This document shows positions 35,920 through 43,104 of a stretch of 64,000 nt of DNA, in pieces; positions within the stretch are counted from its first letter, which is position 1; the number at the start of each line of letters is the position of its first letter. A model generated the notes under the pieces. That model saw only the letters and a list, made by a program, of their open reading frames with translations. It was not told the DNA's origin and did no database searches. The translations under genes were made by a program, and so were the position numbers. This DNA comes from Pseudomonadota bacterium (GTDB lineage Bacteria > Pseudomonadota > Gammaproteobacteria > Steroidobacterales > Steroidobacteraceae). Where the stretch lies: assembly GCA_018241525.1 (NCBI GenBank), contig JAFEDR010000009.1:186001-250000 (forward strand), given 5' to 3'.

Positions 35920-36903
35920 ATGTTCCTCGGCGTCGACGGCGGCGGGACCAAGACGGCGTTCGCACTCATCAGTGCCGACGGCCGGGTGCTCGCCCGCGGC
36001 GAGGGGGGCAGCAGCTACCACGCCGAGGTCGGCCTCGCGGGCGTGCGCGAGGTGCTGAAGCGCGGTGTGCAGGAGCTGTGCGCCACCGCGGGCGTGACGG
36101 TGAGCGCGATCCGGCAGGCGTGGTTCGGGCTGCCGGCCTACGGCGAGGACCCGGCCGTCGACGCCGAGCTCGCGCTCGCGCCGCGGGCGGCGCTGAGCCC
36201 GAGCCAGTACAGCTGCGGCAACGACATGGTGTGTGGCTGGGCGGGCGCGCTCGCCGGATCGGACGGGATCTGCGTGACCGCCGGGACCGGCTCGATCGCC
36301 TACGGCGAATGGCGCGGCCGCAGCGCGCGCTCCGGCGGCTGGGGCGAGACCTTCGGCGACGAGGGCTCGGCGCACTGGATCGGCCGCGAGGGGCTCGCGG
36401 CGTTTTCGCGCATGGGCGACGGCCGCGCCGCGCCGGGACCGCTGCAGGCGCACGTTCGCCGGCACTACGGTCTCGCCCGCGACCTCGATCTCGCGGGCCG
36501 GATCGCCGCGGGCGGCGCAGCCGAGCGCAGCGCGATCGCCGCCCTCGCCCGGGTCGTCGCCGCCGCGGCCGCCGAGGGCGATCCCGCGGCCCGCGCGATC
36601 TTCGCGACCGCAGGACGCGAGCTCGCCGCGCTCGCGAGCGCCACGCGGTCGCTGCTCGGGGTGCCGGACACCGAGACCGTGCCGCTCTCGTACGCCGGCG
36701 GCGTCTGGCAGAGTGGGCCGCTCGTGCTCGAGTCGTTCCGCGGCGCACTCGCCGGCGGCCCGCCCTACCACTTCCAGTCGCCGCTGCTGCGGCCGGTCTA
36801 CGGCGCGGCGCTCTGCGCCGCGCGCGCCGCCGGCGTGCGCTTCAGCGCCGCCGCGATCGCCGCGCTCGCGGCCTCGGAACCCCATCCGGCCGGCGCCCCC
36901 TGA
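35920..36903 (+). CDS. agaK: BadF/BcrA-type amino-sugar kinase (AgaK/GlcNAc-kinase-like)
   Basis: A 327-residue ASKHA-fold kinase of the BadF/BadG/BcrA/BcrD group to which N-acetylglucosamine kinases belong. The phosphate-1 loop is FLGVDGGGTKTAFAL at the N-terminus. The catalytic aspartate region is CGNDMVCGW (near 102), phosphate-2 is TAGTGSIAYGEW (near 120), and GGWGETFGDEGSAHWIG follows (near 140). The adenosine loop lies in VPLSYAGGVWQSG. In this operon it most likely phosphorylates N-acetylgalactosamine or galactosamine at O6. The ATG lies one base after the agaS stop. Confidence 0.86.
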   Translation: MFLGVDGGGTKTAFALISADGRVLARGEGGSSYHAEVGLAGVREVLKRGVQELCATAGVTVSAIRQAWFGLPAYGEDPAVDAELALAPRAALSPSQYSCGNDMVCGWAGALAGSDGICVTAGTGSIAYGEWRGRSARSGGWGETFGDEGSAHWIGREGLAAFSRMGDGRAAPGPLQAHVRRHYGLARDLDLAGRIAAGGAAERSAIAALARVVAAAAAEGDPAARAIFATAGRELAALASATRSLLGVPDTETVPLSYAGGVWQSGPLVLESFRGALAGGPPYHFQSPLLRPVYGAALCAARAAGVRFSAAAIAALAASEPHPAGAP

Positions 36904-36958
36904 GGCGACCGCCGATCCTCCGTCCGGACCCGATCTCGCCCCGAGAAGGACCCACACC

Positions 36959-39900
36959 ATGACCACCCCCGCCCGCACCGCGACGCCGCCGATGCACCGC
37001 ACCGTGCTCGCCACCGTCATCGCCACCGCCCTCGCCCTGTCGGCCGCATGGGCTGCCGATGGTCCCTCGGCCGCGACCCCGTCGACGCAGGGCGAGGAGC
37101 TCATGGAGGTGGTCGTCACCGGCATCCGCGCGAACCTCGAAAAATCGCTCGACATCAAGAAGAACGCGCCGGTGGTGCTCGACTCGATCAGCTCGACCGA
37201 GCTCGGCCGGTTCCCGGACGACGACGTCGCCGACTCGCTCGGCCACCTGCCCGGCATCACGCTGACGCGCACCACCGGTGGCGAGGGCCAGAAGGTCAAC
37301 GTGCGCGGCCTCGGGCCGCAGTACAACATCGTCACGCTCAATAACCGGATCCTCGCGACCGACGATGACGGTCGCGACCTCGCCTTCGACGTGCTGCCGT
37401 CCGAGGTCATCACCGGCGCCGACGTGCTGAAGTCGGCACAGGCCTCGGCGCTCGAGGGCAGCATCGGCGGCACCGTAAACCTGCGGACCGCGAGCCCGTT
37501 CGACAACCCGGGCTTCCACTCGGGCGTGCACGCCGAGGGCAACTACAACCAGATGACGCACCTGCACGGCAGCAAGTACTCGGCGTTCGTCGAGGACACC
37601 AACGAGGACCGTACGCTCGGCTTCCTGGTCGGCTTCGTGCACTCCGACAACCACCTGCGCACCGATTCGCTGAATGCTTACAACCAGAACATCTACGGCC
37701 CGACGACCTACCCGTTCGAGGGCGGCCCGAACGCCGTGCCGCTCGCCGCGACGCCCTGCTGCATCACCTTCGGCTCGATCTTCGACGAGAAGAAGCGCGA
37801 CGCGGTCTCCGGCAGCCTCGAGTGGCGGCCGAACGAACGACTCAAGGTCGTCGCCGACGGCCTGTGGACGCGGCTGCGCGACCCGCAGAACGGCTACAAC
37901 CAGTCCTACTACTTCCCGTACGGCACCGACCAGAACGGCAACTCCGAGTGGTCGAACGCGACGGTGCAGAACGGCGTGGTCACCGGCGTCACGGTCAACA
38001 CCTTCCAGCCGGAGATCGTCAACAACACCATGGACCGCCAGGTCGACACGAAGATGTTCGGCCTCAACCTCAGCTTCAAGGCGACCGACCGGCTGACGAT
38101 CGGGCTCGACGCCTACCGCTCGACCGCGAGCCGGCCGGAGGGCGGCGCCGACACCTTCGTGACCGCCGGGCTCGTGACCGACCAGCCGTACGCGCAGGAC
38201 CTGCTGACGCTGACCGACCTGCCGCACAGCCTCCCGAGCCTGAACGTCGCGGTGCCGCCGGGCCAGCTCGGGCTCGCCGCCTGCCCGACCGGCACCGCGA
38301 GCACCACCAACGCCGGCTACTGCTCGTACACGGCGCTGATGAATTCCGGCTATCTCAACGACAATAAGTACTGGTCGACGCACTACGTCGGCATCAATGG
38401 CTACACGGTGCACGATCAGGTCACGGGCTTCACGCTCGACGGCGACTACGACCTGCACTCGGGCATCTTCCAACGCCTTTCGTTCGGTGTCGGCCACACG
38501 CATCGCGAGAAGTCGCGCATCGACAGCAGCAATGACTGGACCAACGGCTCCGGCCAGTACGGCACGCTGTACCAGACCGCCGGCTGCCCGATCCAGTGCA
38601 GCCCGTACTCGTTCGGCTCGCAGGGCTTCAACGTCATCTCGATGATGAACCCGCCGAACTTCATGCAGGGCGCGGGCGGCTCGTACCCGACGACGCTGCC
38701 GGTGCTGAACGTCAACCAGCTGTTCGGATTCCTGAAGAGCCTCGACGGCAAGCCGAACCCCTATTACTGCAACAGCTACCCGACCGACTGCAGCGGCGCG
38801 CCGACGCCGTTCGACTTCTCGCAGACCCTGCCGCAGCCGAATCCGTTCAACTCCTACGACGTCACCGAGAAGACCTTCACGCTCTACCTGCAGGCCGACC
38901 TCGCCGGCGAGCGCTGGTCGGGCAACGCCGGCGTGCGGCTGGTGCGCACCGAGACGACGGCCGCGACCGCCTCCGCGGTGCCGGTCGCGCTCTGGACGCC
39001 GACCACCACCGGTGCGACGCAGACCTGGACGGTGATCTACGGAACCGCGCAGCCGATCGGCGCCAAGGGCCGGTACACGCTCGCGCTGCCCTCGTTCAAC
39101 CTGAACTACTGGCTGCAGCCGGGCGCCCTGCAGCTGCGCGTCGCGGCGGCCGAGACGATGTCGCGGCCGGACCTCAACCAGCTCGCCCCGACCTCGAGCA
39201 ACAACGCGATCAATGGCACGCCCGAGCTCTACTATGGCGGCCTCGCGGGCCTGCGGCCGATCAAGGCCTACCAGGCGGACCTCTCGCTCGAGTGGTACTA
39301 CCGGCCGCACTCGGTACTGACCGCCGCGGTGTTCGGCAAGCGCCTGACCGACGACATCTATACCGGCACCTCGACCTTCGTCGACCTCGGTACGCAGCAG
39401 TACGTGGGCGGGCCGCCCGGCTCGGTGCCGGGCACCCCGTTCCCGTGGACCGTCTACGCGCCGGCGAATGGCGCACGCAGCATCTTCACCGGCGTCGAGC
39501 TGACCTGGCAGCACATCCTCGACAACGGCTTCGGCATCCGCACGCAGTTCACCAGCACGCGCAGCCGCGGCTACGACCAGTACGGCAGCTTCGTCGGGTC
39601 CATCAACGCCGTACCGCCGACGACGGTGACCATCGGCCTGCTGTACGACAAGGGGCCGCTGTCCGCCGACGTCAACTGGGACCACGCGGCAAGCTACACG
39701 CTCGCCTGCTCACAGTGCACCGAGGTGCCGGGCTGGCCGGCGATCTCGGACTCCTTCTCGTGGCTGACGGCGAGCGTGCACTACAAGTTCGCGCGCGGCT
39801 TCGAGGTGTACGTCGAGGGCAAGAACCTGACCAACTCGATCGCGCGCACGTACCTGAACGACAACCCGCTGCTGCCGTGGGCGCCGGGTCAGGCGGTCGG

Positions 39901-39979
39901 CCAGAGCACGAGCGGCACCGGCGCCGGCTACAGCGCCTACGGCCGCTTCTACGTCGCCGGCCTCGCGTTCCGCTACTGA
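36959..39979 (+). CDS. TonB-dependent receptor, Caulobacter/Xanthomonas type
   Basis: A 1006-residue outer-membrane receptor with signal peptide (to about residue 33, LSAAWAAD), a TonB box (ELMEVVVTGIRANLEKSL), a plug with DSISSTELGRFPDDDVADSL and VNVRGLGPQYN, and a barrel that ends FYVAGLAFRY. The plug sequence IxATDDGRD-like (ILATDDDGRDLAFDVLPSE) and the 1000-residue length are those of the TonB-Xanth-Caul family, usually for carbohydrates. GAGAAGGACCCACACC precedes the ATG. Its place after the sugar kinase suggests it imports the galactosamine-containing oligosaccharide, like Omp_Aga of other proteobacteria. Confidence 0.92.
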   Translation: MTTPARTATPPMHRTVLATVIATALALSAAWAADGPSAATPSTQGEELMEVVVTGIRANLEKSLDIKKNAPVVLDSISSTELGRFPDDDVADSLGHLPGITLTRTTGGEGQKVNVRGLGPQYNIVTLNNRILATDDDGRDLAFDVLPSEVITGADVLKSAQASALEGSIGGTVNLRTASPFDNPGFHSGVHAEGNYNQMTHLHGSKYSAFVEDTNEDRTLGFLVGFVHSDNHLRTDSLNAYNQNIYGPTTYPFEGGPNAVPLAATPCCITFGSIFDEKKRDAVSGSLEWRPNERLKVVADGLWTRLRDPQNGYNQSYYFPYGTDQNGNSEWSNATVQNGVVTGVTVNTFQPEIVNNTMDRQVDTKMFGLNLSFKATDRLTIGLDAYRSTASRPEGGADTFVTAGLVTDQPYAQDLLTLTDLPHSLPSLNVAVPPGQLGLAACPTGTASTTNAGYCSYTALMNSGYLNDNKYWSTHYVGINGYTVHDQVTGFTLDGDYDLHSGIFQRLSFGVGHTHREKSRIDSSNDWTNGSGQYGTLYQTAGCPIQCSPYSFGSQGFNVISMMNPPNFMQGAGGSYPTTLPVLNVNQLFGFLKSLDGKPNPYYCNSYPTDCSGAPTPFDFSQTLPQPNPFNSYDVTEKTFTLYLQADLAGERWSGNAGVRLVRTETTAATASAVPVALWTPTTTGATQTWTVIYGTAQPIGAKGRYTLALPSFNLNYWLQPGALQLRVAAAETMSRPDLNQLAPTSSNNAINGTPELYYGGLAGLRPIKAYQADLSLEWYYRPHSVLTAAVFGKRLTDDIYTGTSTFVDLGTQQYVGGPPGSVPGTPFPWTVYAPANGARSIFTGVELTWQHILDNGFGIRTQFTSTRSRGYDQYGSFVGSINAVPPTTVTIGLLYDKGPLSADVNWDHAASYTLACSQCTEVPGWPAISDSFSWLTASVHYKFARGFEVYVEGKNLTNSIARTYLNDNPLLPWAPGQAVGQSTSGTGAGYSAYGRFYVAGLAFRY

Positions 39980-40043
39980 GCCCGATCCGGCGCGCGGCGG
40001 CAGACGCCGCCCCGCGCCGGCACTCGCAACCCCAGGAGCCGCC

Positions 40044-41156
40044 GTGCGACCTCTTGCCAGCCTGATCGCCTCGCTCGGCCTCGCCCTCGCCGCCGGGACC
40101 GCCGGGACCGCCGCGGCCGCCGAGCAGTACACGGACGCGGACTACGCGCGGGTGCGCAAATTCGACGCGCACGTGCATGCGAACGTGGATGACGACACCT
40201 TCCTCGGCCTCGCCCGCCGCGACGGCTTCGAGCTGCTGACGATCAATGTCGACTACCCCGACTTCCCTTCGCTCGCGACCCAGGCCGCGGTCGCGCATGC
40301 GCTCCACCGGCGCGACCCGGCGCACCTGCGGTTCGCGACCACCTTCACGATGCGTGGCTTCGGCTCGCCCGGCTGGACCGAGGCGACCATCTCCCACCTC
40401 GACGCGGAGCGCCGCCGCGGCGCGGTCGCCGTCAAGGTCTGGAAGAACATCGGCATGGTCGAGCGCGGGCCAGACGGACGGCTGGTGATGCTCGACGACG
40501 CGCGCTTCGACCCCATCGTCGCCCACCTCGAGGCCCACGCGGTGCCACTGATCGCGCACCAGGCCGAGCCGCGCAACTGCTGGTTGCCGCTCGAGGCGAT
40601 GACCACCGAGAACGACCGCAGCTACTTCCGGGAACATCCCGAATACCACATGTACCTGCACCCGGAGCAGCCGAGCTACGAGTCGCTGCTCGCCGCCCGC
40701 GACCGCTTCGTCGCCCGCCATCGGCGACTCACCTTCGTCGGCGCGCACCTCGGCAGCCTCGAGTGGAGCGTCGAGGAGCTGGCTCGCTTCCTCGACGCCT
40801 ATCCGAACGCGAGCGTGGACCTGGCGGCACGGATGACCAACCTGCAGGTGCAGTCGCGCGCCGACCGCGAGCGCGTGCGGCGCTTCTTCCTCGCCTACCA
40901 GGACCGGCTGCTGTACGGCTCGGACCTCACGCACAACCCGCCCTCGCCACAGGCGCGCGCGCAGAACCCGCCGGCGCAGGACGACTTCCGGGCTGAGGCC
41001 GAGCAGTTCTGGCGCTCGGACTGGACTTATCTCGCGACCGGCGGCGTGCAGCACGTCGAGGCGATCGGCGCGGATGCGGCCGGCCTCGCCCTGCCGGCGG
41101 CGGTGATCGACAAGCTCTACTACGCCAACGCGCGCCGGGTGTTCCGGCTGCGCTGA
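40044..41156 (+). CDS. Exported amidohydrolase-2 family protein
   Basis: A 370-residue TIM-barrel metal hydrolase with a signal peptide (RPLASLIASLGLALAAGTAG, cleaved near AAAAEQ). All usual metal positions of the amidohydrolase-2 group are present: HxH in FDAHVHANVDDD, Lys in VAVKVWKNIG, His in PLIAHQAEPRN, His in FVGAHLGSLEW and Asp in LLYGSDLTHNPP. AGGAG precedes the GTG start. It ends the amino-sugar locus. Its export makes it a poor substitute for the cytoplasmic GalNAc-6-phosphate deacetylase that the pathway needs, though a periplasmic deacetylase or lactonase role is possible. Substrate unknown. Confidence 0.82.
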   Translation: MRPLASLIASLGLALAAGTAGTAAAAEQYTDADYARVRKFDAHVHANVDDDTFLGLARRDGFELLTINVDYPDFPSLATQAAVAHALHRRDPAHLRFATTFTMRGFGSPGWTEATISHLDAERRRGAVAVKVWKNIGMVERGPDGRLVMLDDARFDPIVAHLEAHAVPLIAHQAEPRNCWLPLEAMTTENDRSYFREHPEYHMYLHPEQPSYESLLAARDRFVARHRRLTFVGAHLGSLEWSVEELARFLDAYPNASVDLAARMTNLQVQSRADRERVRRFFLAYQDRLLYGSDLTHNPPSPQARAQNPPAQDDFRAEAEQFWRSDWTYLATGGVQHVEAIGADAAGLALPAAVIDKLYYANARRVFRLR

Positions 41157-41166
41157 GCGGACGCGC

Positions 41167-41622
41167 TCAGTCGGCCGTGACCGGCCGGGTCGCGACCAGG
41201 TTGATGCTGCGGCAGGTGAAGACCACGGCGTCGCGCTGGTTGAGCAGCGTATAGCGCACCTCGACCACCCCGCGGTCGGGATGCGAGCGGCTCGGCCGCT
41301 TCGCCAGGAGCTCGAAGCGCGCCCGCAGCCGGTCGCCGGCGCGCACCGCCTCGGGCCAGCGGACGTCCTCCCAGGCGACGCCGCAGACCCAGGCGATGTC
41401 GCCGCTGATGCTTGCGTCCAGCTGGCGCCAGAGCGCGGCGGTGTGGATGCCCGAGGCGATCACCTCGCCGAAGATCGACGCCTTCGCCGCCTCGGGGTCG
41501 GCGTGGAAGTACTGTGGGTCGTAGCGCCGCGCGAACTCCAGCATCTCCTCGAGCGCGACCGCGCGCTCGCTTGACTCGGCAATTTCGCCGATGGCAAGGT
41601 CCTCGTAGTAGCGCTGCGGCAT
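41167..41622 (-). CDS. MaoC-like hot-dog dehydratase
   Basis: A 151-residue hot-dog-fold protein of the MaoC-like group. The typical active-site stretch is ARRYDPQYFHADPEAAKASIFG (about residues 31-52, read in parts: YDPQYFH, then GEVIASGIHTAAL). Such proteins hydrate or dehydrate CoA thioesters. It converges with the amidohydrolase gene across ten bases and is divergent from the SnoaL-fold gene, with only 36 bases between the two starts. It marks the left border of the CoA-linked catabolic cluster. Confidence 0.85.
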   Translation of the reverse strand: MPQRYYEDLAIGEIAESSERAVALEEMLEFARRYDPQYFHADPEAAKASIFGEVIASGIHTAALWRQLDASISGDIAWVCGVAWEDVRWPEAVRAGDRLRARFELLAKRPSRSHPDRGVVEVRYTLLNQRDAVVFTCRSINLVATRPVTAD

Positions 41623-41658
41623 GCGGCGGCGTCCCCGTGGTCAGAGTGGAGTCTGGCG

Positions 41659-42240
41659 ATGTCCCAGCAGGCACCGATCGGGCACGACCCGCTCGAGTCG
41701 CGCATCGCGCGCCTCGAGGCGCGTACCGCCATTCGCGAGCTCGTCGCGCGCTATTGCTTCGCGGTCGACGAGCGCGACGTCGCCGGCATCGGCGAGTGCT
41801 TCGCCCGGGAGGGCATCATGCGCTCCCTCGACGGCGTGATGAACGCGCGCGGCCGCGCGGGGGTGATCGAGCAGTTCCACGGGCGCTTTGCCGTGCTCGG
41901 GCCGTCCAACCACTATACGCACGACCACCTGATCGAGTTCGAGGATGCCGGCCCGAGCCGCGCCCGCGGCCTGCTCAACACGCACGCCGAGGTCGTCCGC
42001 CACGGCGAGCTGCTGGTGACCTCGCTGCGCTACCACGACCGCTACTGCCTCGAGGAGGGCCGCTGGCGCTTCGCCGAGCGCGCGCTCGCGTTCTTCTACT
42101 ACGCCCGACCCGCGGAGCTCGCCGAGGCCATGCGCGGCGAGGCGCGCAACCGCGCCTACGCCGAGCCGCTGGCCGCCGACTTCCCGGAGCGCTCGCCGCA
42201 CTGGCAGGCCTACTATCGCGAGCGGCCGCGCCGCGCCTAG
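41659..42240 (+). CDS. SnoaL-like (NTF2-fold) protein
   Basis: A 193-residue protein with the NTF2/SnoaL fold pattern: the helix SRIARLEARTAIRELVARYCFAVDERD (in parts, residues 13-40), then EGIMRSLDGVMNARGRAGVIEQF and YTHDHLIEFEDAG. Members include polyketide cyclases, steroid delta-isomerases and dehydratases, and also subunits of ring-hydroxylating enzymes, so the exact reaction is open. Its stop shares a CTAG with the stop of the converging enoyl-CoA hydratase gene. Confidence 0.82.
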   Translation: MSQQAPIGHDPLESRIARLEARTAIRELVARYCFAVDERDVAGIGECFAREGIMRSLDGVMNARGRAGVIEQFHGRFAVLGPSNHYTHDHLIEFEDAGPSRARGLLNTHAEVVRHGELLVTSLRYHDRYCLEEGRWRFAERALAFFYYARPAELAEAMRGEARNRAYAEPLAADFPERSPHWQAYYRERPRRA

Positions 42241-43019
42241 CGGCTGAAGTCCGGCTTCTCTTTGGCGAGGAACGCGCGGATCCCCTCGCGCCCCGCCGGC
42301 GTGCGCGTGGCCGCCGCGATCGCGCCCGCCTCGCGCTCCATCTGCGTCTCGAGGCTGGTCTCGAGGCTGCCGAGCAGCAGCCGGCGCGACTCGCCGAGCG
42401 CGGAGGTCGCACCGCTCGCGAGCTCGCGCGCCGCGACGAGCGCCTCGGCCTCGAGCGCGCCGTCGGCCGCGATGCGCGTGACGAGTCCGAGCGTGGCGGC
42501 CTCGGCGGCGCCCACGCGCCGGTTGGTCAGCACGAGCTCCTGGGTGCGCCTGAGGCCGATCAGTCGCGGCAGCAGCCAGGTCGAGCCGCCGTCGGGGGTG
42601 AGCCCGACCGCGGTGTAGGCGACCGTGAAGTGCGCCTGCGGCGCGGCGATCGCGAGGTCGCCGAGCACCGCGAGACTGAGGCCGGCGCCGGCGGCGGGGC
42701 CGTTGATCGCCGTCACCAGCGGCTTGCGCATGCGCGCGAGCCGGGCGACCGCGACGTGCAGGTAGGCCGTGATCTCCTGGATCAGCGCCGCCGCGTTCTC
42801 GCCGGCGGCGCGGAACGCACCGAGGTCGCCGCCCGCGCAGAAGAACCGGCCGCTGCCGGTCAGCAGCACGCAGCGCACCGACTCATCCGCGTCGCAGGCG
42901 ATCACGGCCTCGAGCAGTGCGCGCGCGAGCGGCACGTCGATCGTGTTGCCGGCCTCGGGCCGGTTCAGCGTCAGGCGCGTGACGGCGCCGAGGCGCTCGA
43001 CCAGGACCGGCGTCGTCAT
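42237..43019 (-). CDS. Enoyl-CoA hydratase/isomerase, PaaG-like
   Basis: A 260-residue crotonase-fold enzyme. The oxyanion-hole segments are FFCAGGDLGAF (near residue 65) and INGPAAGAGLSLAVLGDLAIA in two parts (near 105). At the catalytic loop it has VGLTPDGGSTWLLPRL with Asp rather than two Glu, as in PaaG-type isomerases that act on phenylacetyl-CoA epoxides or shift double bonds. It probably processes a CoA ester of the compound degraded by this cluster. The ATG at 43019 is chosen over an upstream Arg-rich extension. The receptor gene lies 85 bp upstream in the same direction. Confidence 0.87.
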   Translation of the reverse strand: MTTPVLVERLGAVTRLTLNRPEAGNTIDVPLARALLEAVIACDADESVRCVLLTGSGRFFCAGGDLGAFRAAGENAAALIQEITAYLHVAVARLARMRKPLVTAINGPAAGAGLSLAVLGDLAIAAPQAHFTVAYTAVGLTPDGGSTWLLPRLIGLRRTQELVLTNRRVGAAEAATLGLVTRIAADGALEAEALVAARELASGATSALGESRRLLLGSLETSLETQMEREAGAIAAATRTPAGREGIRAFLAKEKPDFSR

Positions 43020-43104
43020 GCGCGCTCCCCGGCGACCGGGCACCCGCCGCAAGCGGCGGGCGTCGAGCCGGCAGGCGCGAGGGCCCGCCGGCCGCCGTCC
43101 CGGC

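Noticed and set aside
36842..39685. A 947-codon open frame on the minus strand, antisense to the receptor gene
   Set aside because: It mirrors the codon pattern of the receptor on the other strand, is Arg/Val/His-rich with no domain, and has no ribosome site. Very high GC removes stop codons from antisense frames.
40092..40109. Tandem duplication of GCCGGGACC
   Set aside because: Only two copies, inside the signal peptide of the exported amidohydrolase; likely harmless slippage.
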